A DNA stretch of 64,000 nt, from assembly GCF_039778605.1 (NCBI RefSeq), contig NZ_CP156060.1, positions 1,550,001-1,614,000 of the forward strand. The letters are read 5' to 3'. Within the stretch, counting starts at the first letter, position 1. Each line of letters opens with the position of its first letter. This stretch comes from Flavobacterium sp. WV_118_3 (GTDB taxonomy: Bacteria > Bacteroidota > Bacteroidia > Flavobacteriales > Flavobacteriaceae). The position numbers were made by a program, and so were the translations under genes. Shown one piece after another: positions 33,145-41,363 of the stretch. The notes under the pieces are model-generated. The model saw nothing but the letters and a program-made list of their open reading frames with translations. It was not told the origin of the DNA and did not search any database.

Positions 33145-33564
33145 ATGAATTATCTATTATTATTACTTACGATATTTTCCTTTGCCATACAGGAAAAACA
33201 AAATCCATTGGTAAATACCAAATGGGAATATAAATTCTTAGAACACTGTATTAGTTCCATCATATTTAAAGCAGACGGTACTTACGAAAATTATAATTGC
33301 GAGATGAACTATCCGTATTCCGGGAAATACGAAATAAAAAAAGACACCATTACTTTAATTGAAATTGATTTACTCTCGAATGTACTCAGTGTTAATGAAG
33401 AAAACAACTATAAAACAAGGATAATCCGAAAAAATAAACTTGTAAATAAGGGAGAATATTTACAATATATTAGTTGGGAAAATTATGACTATGAAAATAA
33501 AAAATGGTCCGGTGATGTTGTTTTTCCTCCAAATGAAATCATTTATAAAAAAATTGCTCAATAA
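33145..33564 (+). CDS. C9: small exported protein, presumed immunity to tox11
   Basis: 139 residues, signal MNYLLLLLTIFSFAIQEKQ, body NTKWEYKFLEHCISSIIFKA, GKYEIKKDTITLIEIDLLSN, EYLQYISWENYDYEN. Family C with a full complement of strands. Last gene of the array, followed by two palindromes and a strong terminator. Confidence 0.63.
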   Translation: MNYLLLLLTIFSFAIQEKQNPLVNTKWEYKFLEHCISSIIFKADGTYENYNCEMNYPYSGKYEIKKDTITLIEIDLLSNVLSVNEENNYKTRIIRKNKLVNKGEYLQYISWENYDYENKKWSGDVVFPPNEIIYKKIAQ

Positions 33565-33568
33565 GATC

Positions 33569-33584
33569 ACACCTGTCTGGTGTT
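33569..33584. repeat. collapsed short palindrome
   Basis: ACACCTGTCTGGTGTT, a minimal form of the variant palindrome with the centre missing, just after the C9 stop. Confidence 0.5.
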
Positions 33585-33639
33585 GTAAAAATAGGAAAAC
33601 GGATTACCTTACATCAATCAAATGATTGGCTACCTTTTT

Positions 33640-33673
33640 ACACCAAACAGGTTTTGAAAACCTGTTTGGTGTG
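33640..33673. repeat. dispersed palindromic repeat, variant copy 8
   Basis: Near-perfect stem ACACCAAACAGGTTT / AAACCTGTTTGGTGT at the right end of the toxin-like array; same variant family as the copy at 32314. Confidence 0.8.
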
Positions 33674-33688
33674 ATATAAGTGTAAAAA

Positions 33689-33721
33689 ACAAAACCCGAA
33701 ACGTATGTTTCGGGTTTTGTT
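33689..33721. terminator. bidirectional terminator at the right edge of the array
   Basis: Stem CAAAACCCGAAAC / GTTTCGGGTTTTG with loop GTAT; serves C9 on the plus strand and the small membrane gene on the minus strand. Confidence 0.85.
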
Positions 33722-33741
33722 TGTATCGTGCGAAAAGAGTC

Positions 33742-33918
33742 TTATACTCTTCCCTTTAAAGCATTAAATACCCATGCAATGGCAAAAAATCCGATTCCTA
33801 CTGCTCCAAATCCCCAACCGGCTACGTCGGCATATCGGTAAACTGCCAGTCCGATTAATAATAATCCCATTAAAACCATTATCAGAGTGGCCCACCCTAA
33901 AATGGTATTTTTATTCAT
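33742..33918 (-). CDS. small two-helix membrane protein
   Basis: 58 residues from the second in-frame ATG (MNKNTILGW; a start at 33924 adds Met-Gly). Two hydrophobic stretches (WATLIMVLMGLLLIGLAVY and FGAVGIGFFAIAWVF) with a short YADVAGWG turn. It resembles a conserved small membrane protein of Flavobacteriia known from genome annotation as the CAL67264 family (recalled, not searched). Function unknown. Confidence 0.7.
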   Translation of the reverse strand: MNKNTILGWATLIMVLMGLLLIGLAVYRYADVAGWGFGAVGIGFFAIAWVFNALKGRV

Positions 33919-33985
33919 GCCCATATTCTTTAGTTTTTTTGAATCGCAAATATCGTAATAATATCACAGCCTTAAAAATATTAAT

Positions 33986-34990
33986 CTAATTGAATATCTT
34001 AACCAGCATTTCTTTTAGCAAATCCTGTTGCGGTAAAGCATTGGCGCCTACTCCTTTGCTTTTTACGTCTATATCGCGTAAAACGGCGACAATCTGGCTT
34101 ACCTTTTTCATCGGATAGTTTCGCAAGGCGACATCGTAATCTTTTAGAAAATACGGATTCACTTTTAGCACCTTCGCAGCATTAGCCGGACTTTTGTCTT
34201 TTAATCCGTGGTATTGCAACAATTGGGAAAAGAATCCGAAAATAAGTCCGGTTGTCACGACCAATGGGTTGTCTTTTGGATTTTGAGCAAAATAATCCGC
34301 GATCTGATAGGCTTTTAACTGGTTCTTCTCACCTATCGCCTTGCGTAACTCAAAGTTGTTATAATCTTTGCTAAATCCGATGTTATCTTCAATTATTTTT
34401 GGACTAATCGTACTTCCTTTTGGTAAAATAATCGCGAGTTTATCGAGTTCGTTGGCAATCTTGCTTAAATCGGTTCCCAAAAATTCCACCAACATCGCAG
34501 CGGCTTTCGGCTCAATCTGATATCCTTTACCGGATAACACCCGTTTAAGCCAGTCACCGACCTGGTTTTCATACAGCTTTTTACTCTCGAAAACTACGCC
34601 GGCTTTTTCCAGTACTTTGGTCACTTTTTTACGTTTGTCCAACGTTTTGTATTTATAACATACCACCAAAACCGTCGTTGGCTGTGGATTTTCGGCATAA
34701 CTTTCCAGTTTGTCAATCGTTCGCGACAATTCCTGCGCTTCTTTAACAATCACGACTTGTCTGTCGGCCATCATCGGATAGCGTTTTGCATTCGATACAA
34801 TATCGTCTATCGTAACATCACGACCGTATAAAACCATCTGGTTAAAGCCTTTTTCCTCTTCCGATAAAATAGTATCCTCGATATAATCCGTTAGTTTATC
34901 AATATAATAAGGTTCTTCTCCCATTAAAAAATAAATCGGTTTAATGTCGCCGGCTTTAATATCTTTTATAATCTTTAGTACTTCCTCCAA
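33986..34990 (-). CDS. holA: DNA polymerase III subunit delta
   Basis: 334 residues, normal for HolA. N-terminal AAA-like domain I starts PIYFLMGEEPYYIDKLTDYI; further family features are the FNQMVLYGRD, LGTDLSKIANELDKLAI and NPFFLKDY-like (NPYFLKDYDVALRNYP) segments. Delta opens the sliding clamp within the clamp loader. Cytosolic core gene. It is divergent from the HsdR-N gene with 55 bases between starts. Confidence 0.93.
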   Translation of the reverse strand: MEEVLKIIKDIKAGDIKPIYFLMGEEPYYIDKLTDYIEDTILSEEEKGFNQMVLYGRDVTIDDIVSNAKRYPMMADRQVVIVKEAQELSRTIDKLESYAENPQPTTVLVVCYKYKTLDKRKKVTKVLEKAGVVFESKKLYENQVGDWLKRVLSGKGYQIEPKAAAMLVEFLGTDLSKIANELDKLAIILPKGSTISPKIIEDNIGFSKDYNNFELRKAIGEKNQLKAYQIADYFAQNPKDNPLVVTTGLIFGFFSQLLQYHGLKDKSPANAAKVLKVNPYFLKDYDVALRNYPMKKVSQIVAVLRDIDVKSKGVGANALPQQDLLKEMLVKIFN

Positions 34991-35033
34991 AACAGTTTCT
35001 TTAGCAATTACCCGGAAATCAAAAACTTCAATT

Positions 35034-35041
35034 TATATTTG
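35034..35041 (+). promoter_or_regulatory. -7 promoter box immediately before a start codon
   Basis: TATATTTG (perfect TAnnTTTG) ends 4 bases before the ATG at 35046, so the transcript could be leaderless or nearly so. Confidence 0.5.
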
Positions 35042-35045
35042 CACT

Positions 35046-35495
35046 ATGCAAAATCTGAATTTTCCGCCTTATTCCTTTCGGTTCAAAAATAGTGAAAATA
35101 AAGTGGCTATTTTTGATGCTATCCGTAAAAAATTTATCCAACTCACACCCGAAGAATGGGTACGTCAACATGTAATTCAGTTTTTATTACAGGACAAAAA
35201 ATACTCCACATCCTATATCAATGTGGAGAAAGTCATCAAAATCAACGGACTGACAAAACGCTACGATGCGGTGGTTTTTAAACCCGACGGAAAAATTTTC
35301 CTGCTGGTTGAATGCAAAGCGCCCGAAGTAGCGATTACCCAACAGGTTTTCGATCAGATCGCCCGATATAACATGGTTTTGGAAGCCGATTATTTAATGG
35401 TCACCAATGGCTTAAATCATTATTTTTGCCGTATGGATTACGAAAAAAAGGAATACCAGTTCCTAAGAACATTACCGGATTTTCCATCCGTATAA
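35046..35495 (+). CDS. HsdR N-terminal-domain nuclease-like protein
   Basis: 149 residues from ATG 35046; longer frame upstream would run through holA. Resembles the N-terminal domain of type I restriction HsdR subunits (HSDR_N): VEKVIKINGLTKRYDAVVFK (with the D of the PD-(D/E)xK site), then FLLVECKAPEVAI (E-x-K) and QIARYNMVLEADYLMVTNG. It is a stand-alone short protein, so not a complete restriction enzyme; role unknown. In Flavobacteriia it commonly sits between holA and a glycosyltransferase (from memory). Confidence 0.8.
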   Translation: MQNLNFPPYSFRFKNSENKVAIFDAIRKKFIQLTPEEWVRQHVIQFLLQDKKYSTSYINVEKVIKINGLTKRYDAVVFKPDGKIFLLVECKAPEVAITQQVFDQIARYNMVLEADYLMVTNGLNHYFCRMDYEKKEYQFLRTLPDFPSV

Positions 35496-35509
35496 TACCC
35501 CCTGAAATT

Positions 35510-36505
35510 TTGAAAAAAATAGCGATTGTCATACTCAACTGGAATGGTGTAAAATTGTTGGAACAGTTTTTACCTTCTGTTGTCGAAAACTCCCCGGAAG
35601 CTACGGTATATGTAGCCGATAATGCCTCGACCGACAGGTCGGTTGCCTTTGTAAAAGAACATTTCCCTACAGTTTCCATTATTATAAACCGTGCCAATTT
35701 CGGATTTGCAGGTGGTTATAACGAAGCCTTACAATCGGTTCAGGAACCCATTTATGTATTGGTTAATTCCGATATTGAGGTAACACCAAACTGGTTACAA
35801 CCGGTTATTGCTCTTTTTGATAACGAACCGGAAACGGCAATCGTACAACCCAAAATACTGGATTACAAACGCAAAACTCATTTTGAATATGCCGGTGCAG
35901 CCGGTGGTTATATCGACAAATATGGTTTTCCGTTTTGCCGGGGACGAATTTTCGAAACCATCGAAACTGACCATGGTCAGTATAACGATATTCACACTAT
36001 TTTCTGGGCTTCGGGTGCCTGTATGTTTATTCGGAAAGATGTTTTCCATGAACTCAATGGCTTCGATTCCGACTTTTTTGCCCATCAGGAAGAAATTGAC
36101 CTTTGCTGGCGTGCTTTTAACAAAGGATATAGTATTAAATATTGTGGTTTATCAACCGTATACCATGTTGGTGGTGCTACCTTAAACACCGGAAGTCCGC
36201 ATAAAACATTCCTTAATTTCCGCAATTCGCTGTGGATGATGGTTAAAAATTTACCCAAAAAACAACTATTCACCATAATTTTTATCCGACTTTGTCTGGA
36301 TGGAATTGCCGGTATTCGCTTTTTTTTTCAGGGAAAACCCAAACATACCTGGGCTGTTATTCGTGCTCATTTCTCATTTTATCGTTTCATTTCCAGGTTT
36401 TTAACAAAAAGAAGCAATCCTCAAAAAGAAAATTATTTTCGTATTGACTCCATTGTTTACCGCTACTTCATTAAAAATGGCAGGTTTTTTGATACTAAGA
36501 TTTAA
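35510..36505 (+). CDS. family 2 glycosyltransferase
   Basis: 331 residues from TTG 35510 (MKKIAIVILNWNG), selected because the only upstream ATG (35426) lies inside the HsdR-N gene and would add an unrelated sequence. GT-A fold motifs: ILNWNGVKLLEQFL, VADNASTDRSVAF, NFGFAGGYNEAL, LVNSDIEVTPNW (DxD-type), FWASGACMFIRKD and HQEEIDLCWRAFNKG. Rhamnosyltransferase-like. Transfers sugar from a nucleotide sugar, acceptor unknown. A C-terminal hydrophobic region near 270-290 could attach it to the membrane. Confidence 0.88.
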   Translation: MKKIAIVILNWNGVKLLEQFLPSVVENSPEATVYVADNASTDRSVAFVKEHFPTVSIIINRANFGFAGGYNEALQSVQEPIYVLVNSDIEVTPNWLQPVIALFDNEPETAIVQPKILDYKRKTHFEYAGAAGGYIDKYGFPFCRGRIFETIETDHGQYNDIHTIFWASGACMFIRKDVFHELNGFDSDFFAHQEEIDLCWRAFNKGYSIKYCGLSTVYHVGGATLNTGSPHKTFLNFRNSLWMMVKNLPKKQLFTIIFIRLCLDGIAGIRFFFQGKPKHTWAVIRAHFSFYRFISRFLTKRSNPQKENYFRIDSIVYRYFIKNGRFFDTKI

Positions 36506-36582
36506 CATTTGTTTATCGTTTTAAACTTTAACAAGCAGTAAAATCTTAGTAAATTCGTTATTCCTTATAAATTCAACATTGT

Positions 36583-37422
36583 ATGAAAAAAGTCGTTATC
36601 GCCCTTTCGGTACTTGCAATTACACTAACATCCTGCGGATCGAAGAAAAAAATTGCAGCTCTAGAAGAAGAGAACAAAAAAATTCAGGACCTGTTAAACA
36701 CCTGTACAGTTAAACTGAATACGTGTTTAACTGAAAAAGACCATATGGCAAGCCAGATGGAATTTTTGAAGAAGAACAACTCCGATTTAATCAATAATAT
36801 GGGGAATTTAACTACCCTTTCTTCAAAAGGTGCTGAAAATCTTGAAAAATCATTGGAAAGTCTTAAGGAAAAAGACCTTAAAATTACCCGTTTACAAGAT
36901 GCTCTAACGAAAAAAGACAGTGTAACGCTTGCTTTGGTTACCAGTTTAAAAAGTTCGGTTGGTATCAACGATCCGGATATTCAGGTAAATGTAGAAAAAG
37001 GTGTGGTATTTATTTCCATTGCTGATAAACTACTTTTCAAAAGCGGAAGTTATGTTGTGAGCGACCGTGCTAAAGAAGTGTTGGCTAAAGTAGCTAAAGT
37101 GGTAAACAGTAAACCGGATTTCGAATGTATGGTAGAAGGTCACACGGATAATGTGCCAATTAAAAACGCTGTATTGGTTGATAACTGGGATCTTTCTGCA
37201 AAAAGAGCGACTTCAATCGTTCGTGTTTTACAGGATGATTTGGGTGTAAATCCAAAACAATTAATCGCAGCAGGAAGAAGTTTCTATGTTCCGTTGGCCG
37301 ACAATGATACGCCGGAGAACAGAGCTAAAAACAGAAGAACCCGTATCGTGGTTTTACCTAAAATTGATCAGTTCTACGATATGATCGAAAAAGAAATGAA
37401 AAATATGACCGGTAAAAACTAA
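36583..37422 (+). CDS. OmpA-family peptidoglycan-associated lipoprotein
   Basis: 279 residues. Lipobox LTLTSC (Cys 18), a coiled-coil stretch rich in Lys/Glu (about 22-125, KIAALEEENKKIQDLL), then an OmpA C-terminal domain (about 150-270) with VEGHTDNVPI, NWDLSAKRATSIVRVL, AAGRSFYVPLADN and NRAKNRRTRIVVLPK, the peptidoglycan-binding motifs. Tethers outer membrane to the wall. Own promoter likely (TAAATTCG at 36550-36557, one mismatch to consensus) and a strong terminator. Confidence 0.9.
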   Translation: MKKVVIALSVLAITLTSCGSKKKIAALEEENKKIQDLLNTCTVKLNTCLTEKDHMASQMEFLKKNNSDLINNMGNLTTLSSKGAENLEKSLESLKEKDLKITRLQDALTKKDSVTLALVTSLKSSVGINDPDIQVNVEKGVVFISIADKLLFKSGSYVVSDRAKEVLAKVAKVVNSKPDFECMVEGHTDNVPIKNAVLVDNWDLSAKRATSIVRVLQDDLGVNPKQLIAAGRSFYVPLADNDTPENRAKNRRTRIVVLPKIDQFYDMIEKEMKNMTGKN

Positions 37423-37442
37423 ACCGTTATATACTAAAAATG

Positions 37443-37471
37443 AAAAAGCAGGTCCAAAAGACCTGCTTTTT
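37443..37471 (+). terminator. terminator of the OmpA-like gene
   Basis: Stem AAAAAGCAGGTC / GACCTGCTTTTT with loop CAAAA, 20 bases after the stop. Confidence 0.85.
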
Positions 37472-37620
37472 ATGTATTCCTAATTTTTTTTAATAACCAA
37501 TTAAATATTTAATTAAGAATGACACCTCTTTTATATTGTTATATTTTTAGCCGATTTGTTACGCTAAGTTATTGATATATTATCGTATAACCAAAGTTTT
37601 TCCGATAATTCAATAAAGTA

Positions 37621-38241
37621 CTACAAAATATCCGGATCGCCTTTTCCTTCCCGAACAACTACCGGTTCGAATCCGGAAAGGTCGATAACCGTCGAAGCAT
37701 GGTTGTCACCATAACCGCCATCAATAACCATATCGACCAGGTTTTGCCATTTTTCAAAAATCAATTCCGGATCGGTTGTATATTCAATTACCTCATCATC
37801 GTCATGTATGGAAGTGGAAACAATCGGATTTCCAAGCTGTCTTACAATTTCCAGTGCAATAGCATTATCCGGTACACGAATCCCGACCGTATTTTTCTTT
37901 TTAAATTCTTTTGGAAGATTGTTGTTTCCCGGAAGAATAAATGTATACGGTCCCGGCAAAGCTCTTTTCAGAATCTTAAAAGTAGCCGTATCGATTTGTC
38001 GTACATAATCCGATAAATTACTCAAATCACAGCATACAAACGAAAAATTTGCTTTTTCGAGCTTTACGCCTTTGATTTTTGCGATTTTTTCCAATGCTCT
38101 CGAATTGGTGATATCGCAACCCAAACCATAAACGGTATCCGTCGGATAAATAACCAGTCCGCCCTCTTTTAGGCATTTAACCACTTTTGCAATGGCTGCC
38201 GGATTCGGGTTTTCAGGATAAATTTTAATGAATTCTGCCAT
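37621..38241 (-). CDS. L-threonylcarbamoyladenylate synthase (Sua5/YciO/YrdC family)
   Basis: 206 residues, one YrdC domain. Motifs: GGLVIYPTDTVYGLGCD (ATP/threonine binding), IKGVKLEKANFSFVC, RALPGPYTFILPGNN and KKNTVGIRVPD. Forms threonylcarbamoyl-AMP for t6A37 modification of ANN-decoding tRNAs. The KGxxLxK version of the KGRxxxK motif is closer to YciO, so a YciO-like paralogue cannot be excluded. Cytosolic. Downstream of the helicase gene on the same strand, 30 bases apart, probably one operon. Confidence 0.85.
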   Translation of the reverse strand: MAEFIKIYPENPNPAAIAKVVKCLKEGGLVIYPTDTVYGLGCDITNSRALEKIAKIKGVKLEKANFSFVCCDLSNLSDYVRQIDTATFKILKRALPGPYTFILPGNNNLPKEFKKKNTVGIRVPDNAIALEIVRQLGNPIVSTSIHDDDEVIEYTTDPELIFEKWQNLVDMVIDGGYGDNHASTVIDLSGFEPVVVREGKGDPDIL

Positions 38242-38271
38242 GATTTTATATTTTAAGGGTTATATAACTTC

Positions 38272-40611
38272 TTATCCGATTACCTGTAGTTTCGCAAAAC
38301 GCAACAGTAATTTTTTAATCCCGCCCACTTCAAACTTGATTTCGGCTTTTTTATCAGCTCCGGCTCCTTCCAGATTCAGGATTTGTCCTTTTCCAAAGCG
38401 TTCGTGCATCACAATATTCCCAACACTCAATCCATTGTCGTACGGACTTGGCCCAGCTGCAGCCGGTATACCACCCGAAACCGGTTTTAATTTACGGATA
38501 TTGCGATCCATTTTAGGCTCTTCGTTGTCGGTTATATATTTTGGCGGTGTGCCGGCAACCGGTTTACTCAGTCGCAATTTCGATTTGTCCACATCACCAA
38601 AAATATCGGCATTAATAGTCGGCTTATAACGGTAATTCGTTTCCACCGGTGTTAAGTATTCCAGATATTGTCCGTCGATTTCCTCAATAAAACGAGACGG
38701 CTCACTGTCGACAAGCTTACCCCAACGGTACCGCGATTGCGCATACGTCAGATACGCCTGATGCTCGGCTCGTGTTAGGGCCACATAGAACAAACGACGC
38801 TCTTCTTCCAGTTCGCTTCGCGTATTCATACTCATCGCACTTGGAAACAGATCTTCTTCCATTCCGACAATAAATACGGTTGGAAACTCCAGTCCTTTTG
38901 CCAGGTGAATGGTCATTAAAGCCACACGATCGTCATCGCCGGTATCGTTATCCAGATCCGTCGCCAAAGCCACATCTTCCATAAACTCCGATAAAGCACC
39001 ACGCGCTCCGTCTACTTCCTTCTGCCCTTCGATAAAGTCTTTGATACCGCCCATCAACACCTCGATATTCTCGATACGAGCGATACCTTCTGGTGTGGCG
39101 TCTTTTTTCAACTCCTGAATCAATCCGGTTTTTTTGGATACGTGATCCGTTAAATACAATGCATCCTGTGTTTCATTGATCACCTGAAAACTTTTAATCA
39201 TCGTCACAAAATCCTGTAATTTGTTTTTTGTGGTGGAATTTAATTTCAGATCAATCTTATCGATATGTTCCATGATTTCAAAAATGGAACGTCTGTAATG
39301 ATTGGCTGCAATCGTTAGCTTTTCTACGGTCGTACCACCAATTCCCCTTGCCGGATAGTTGATCACACGTATCAACGCCTCTTCATCTTTCGGATTAATT
39401 ACCAATCGAAGGTAGGACAATACATCTTTGATTTCTTTCCGTTGGTAAAACGATAGTCCGCCATAAATACGATACGGAATGTCTTTTTTACGCAACGCAT
39501 CCTCCATTGCACGCGATTGCGCATTGGTACGGTATAGAATTGCAAACTGATTGTTGCTCATCTGGTGTTGCATTTTCTGTTCGAAAATGGTACTGGCCAC
39601 AAAACGACCTTCTTCACCATCGGTAAGGCTACGATGTACTTTGATTTTAGGTCCGAATTCGTTGGCCGTCCAAACGACTTTATCCAGTTTGGTTTTGTTT
39701 TTATCGATAATCGTATTCGCCGCTTCTACAATGTTTCGCGTTGAACGGTAATTTTGTTCCAGACGATAGGTATTTACGCCTTCGTAATCTTTCTGGAAAT
39801 TCAGGATATTGTTGATATTCGCCCCACGGAAGGCATAAATACTCTGCGCATCATCTCCTACTACACAGATATTCTGAAAACGGTCGGATAGCGCACGAAC
39901 AATCAGATATTGGGAATGGTTCGTATCCTGATACTCATCCACCAGAATATACCGAAAACGATCCTGATATTTCATTAAAACATCCGGGAAACGGGTTAGC
40001 AATTCATTGGTTTTCAGTAATAAATCATCAAAATCCATCGCGCCCGATTTAAAACAGCGCTCTACATAATTCTGATAAATTTCGCCCAGACGCGGCTTTT
40101 TACTCATCGCATCGGCTTCCTGTAATTCCGGGTTATTGAAATAGGCTTTTACCGTAATCAAACTATTTTTATACGACGAAATACGTCCCAAAACCTGTTT
40201 GGGCTTGTATACATCCTTATCCAATTGCATTTCTTTGATAATCTGCCCGATTAATCGTACGCTATCCTGAGAATCATAAATCGTAAAATTCGACGGATAG
40301 CCCAGTTTATCGGCTTCATTTCGCAATATTTTGGCAAAAACCGAGTGAAAGGTTCCCATCCACAGGTTTTTGGCTTCGCTATTCCCCACAATACTTGCAA
40401 TACGGGTTTTCATCTCCCTGGCGGCCTTATTGGTAAAGGTTAACGACAAGATATTAAACGCATCCACACCCTGATGCATCAGATAAGCAATACGAATGGT
40501 CAGTACCCTTGTTTTTCCGGAACCGGCTCCGGCAATCACTATCATTGGCCCGTCTTTTTGTAATACAGGCGCCCGCTGGGCTTCATTTAACTGGTCAATA
40601 TAATTTTGCAT
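38272..40611 (-). CDS. UvrD/PcrA/Rep-type superfamily 1 DNA helicase
   Basis: 779 residues from ATG 40611 (MQNYIDQLNEAQ); upstream in-frame ATGs at 40617 and 40632 are possible. All SF1A motifs are present: Walker A VIAGAGSGKT (about 25-34), LSLTFTNKAAREMK, GTFHS, DEYQDTNHSQY, GDDAQSIYAFRGA, EQNYRST, LMTIHLAKGLEFPTVFIVG and YVALTRAEHQAYL. A 3'-5' helicase in excision repair and replication restart. The C-terminal tail ends in a tudor-like KIEV GGIKKLLLRFAKL region that in PcrA binds RNA polymerase. Confidence 0.93.
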   Translation of the reverse strand: MQNYIDQLNEAQRAPVLQKDGPMIVIAGAGSGKTRVLTIRIAYLMHQGVDAFNILSLTFTNKAAREMKTRIASIVGNSEAKNLWMGTFHSVFAKILRNEADKLGYPSNFTIYDSQDSVRLIGQIIKEMQLDKDVYKPKQVLGRISSYKNSLITVKAYFNNPELQEADAMSKKPRLGEIYQNYVERCFKSGAMDFDDLLLKTNELLTRFPDVLMKYQDRFRYILVDEYQDTNHSQYLIVRALSDRFQNICVVGDDAQSIYAFRGANINNILNFQKDYEGVNTYRLEQNYRSTRNIVEAANTIIDKNKTKLDKVVWTANEFGPKIKVHRSLTDGEEGRFVASTIFEQKMQHQMSNNQFAILYRTNAQSRAMEDALRKKDIPYRIYGGLSFYQRKEIKDVLSYLRLVINPKDEEALIRVINYPARGIGGTTVEKLTIAANHYRRSIFEIMEHIDKIDLKLNSTTKNKLQDFVTMIKSFQVINETQDALYLTDHVSKKTGLIQELKKDATPEGIARIENIEVLMGGIKDFIEGQKEVDGARGALSEFMEDVALATDLDNDTGDDDRVALMTIHLAKGLEFPTVFIVGMEEDLFPSAMSMNTRSELEEERRLFYVALTRAEHQAYLTYAQSRYRWGKLVDSEPSRFIEEIDGQYLEYLTPVETNYRYKPTINADIFGDVDKSKLRLSKPVAGTPPKYITDNEEPKMDRNIRKLKPVSGGIPAAAGPSPYDNGLSVGNIVMHERFGKGQILNLEGAGADKKAEIKFEVGGIKKLLLRFAKLQVIG

Positions 40612-40766
40612 GGTCATGATATCAAACCTCAAAAATACTACTCATTATGCTTTATTACAATTAAAATCAGCAGAGTTTTTTATTTTGTTTGTTTATTTCT
40701 TTATTCGTTTATTTGTAACACTTTGAACCGATTTTCAATTCATTAATCAATTATCCCGATTCAATC

Positions 40767-41282
40767 ATGGATACTACCAAAATAGTAGAATTATTAGCGT
40801 ATACCGTTCCGGCAATTATTACCGGTGGTGTAGCCTATTACTTTTTTAATCTGCATACTAAAAACGAAGAAGGACGCCGTCGTTTCCTATTGCATAAAGA
40901 AGCACAAAAAAGCGCACTTCCGATACGTTTACAGGCTTTTGAACGCATGACATTGTTTCTGGAGCGTATTAGTCCGGCGAAATTACTGGTCCGTATCGCT
41001 CCGCATTCCCAGGATAAAAACGATTATGAAAATTTACTGATCCAACATATCGAACAGGAATTCGAACACAACCTGACCCAACAGATTTATATTTCGGAAG
41101 AAAGCTGGAACATTATCCTTACGGCTAAAAACACGACGATTCAGATGATTCGGAAAGCGTCGATGGGTGCTGAAAATGCCAATAAACTCCGTGAAATCAT
41201 TTTGAGTGATATGATGGAAAAACAATCGCCTAGTTCGGTAGCGCTTTCCTATCTGAAAAACGAAGTAAGCGATTTATTCTAA
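40767..41282 (+). CDS. conserved membrane-anchored hypothetical protein
   Basis: 171 residues. One N-terminal transmembrane helix (ELLAYTVPAIITGGVAYYFF, about 8-27), then a basic segment and a long helical region (ALPIRLQAFERMTLFLERISP, QHIEQEFEHNLTQQIYISEE, MIRKASMGAENANKLREII). Known from Flavobacteriia genomes as a conserved protein (DUF7935-like, recalled only). Function unknown. Divergent from the helicase gene and followed by a terminator shared with the next gene. Confidence 0.7.
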   Translation: MDTTKIVELLAYTVPAIITGGVAYYFFNLHTKNEEGRRRFLLHKEAQKSALPIRLQAFERMTLFLERISPAKLLVRIAPHSQDKNDYENLLIQHIEQEFEHNLTQQIYISEESWNIILTAKNTTIQMIRKASMGAENANKLREIILSDMMEKQSPSSVALSYLKNEVSDLF

Positions 41283-41303
41283 GACTTCCTTTAATCACAT
41301 ACC

Positions 41304-41340
41304 TAAAAAAAGACTTTTCAAATCAATGAAAAGTCTTTTT
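41304..41340. terminator. bidirectional terminator
   Basis: Stem AAAAAAGACTTTTCA / TGAAAAGTCTTTTT with loop AATCAA between two convergent genes. Confidence 0.85.
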
Positions 41341-41363
41341 AATTTAAATAACAAACAAAACAA

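Noticed and set aside
17411..33564. CRISPR array or other short-spaced repeat array
   Set aside because: Repeats are gene-sized or palindromic and irregularly spaced (0.5-4 kb); no 25-40 base repeat with uniform spacers exists.
11109..33673. Palindromes as simple terminators only
   Set aside because: Several copies are inside the array after B genes with no T run and at fixed cassette joints, so a terminator role alone does not explain their placement; retained as repeats.
17249..33741. Insertion sequence or integron as cause of the array
   Set aside because: No transposase, integrase or attC-like site was found; the palindromes lack the attC core and no integrase gene is in the window.
33986..34990. 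Overlap conflict with a plus-strand frame beginning at 34944
   Set aside because: The extended plus-strand start is inside holA; ATG 35046 after the promoter box is the sensible start.
35046..35495. Type I restriction-modification system
   Set aside because: Only an HsdR N-terminal-like domain is present; no helicase part, HsdM or HsdS nearby.
35426..35512. ATG 35426 as start of the glycosyltransferase
   Set aside because: It lies 70 bases inside the HsdR-N gene and adds an unrelated N-terminus; TTG 35510 begins directly at the conserved KKIAIVILNWNG.
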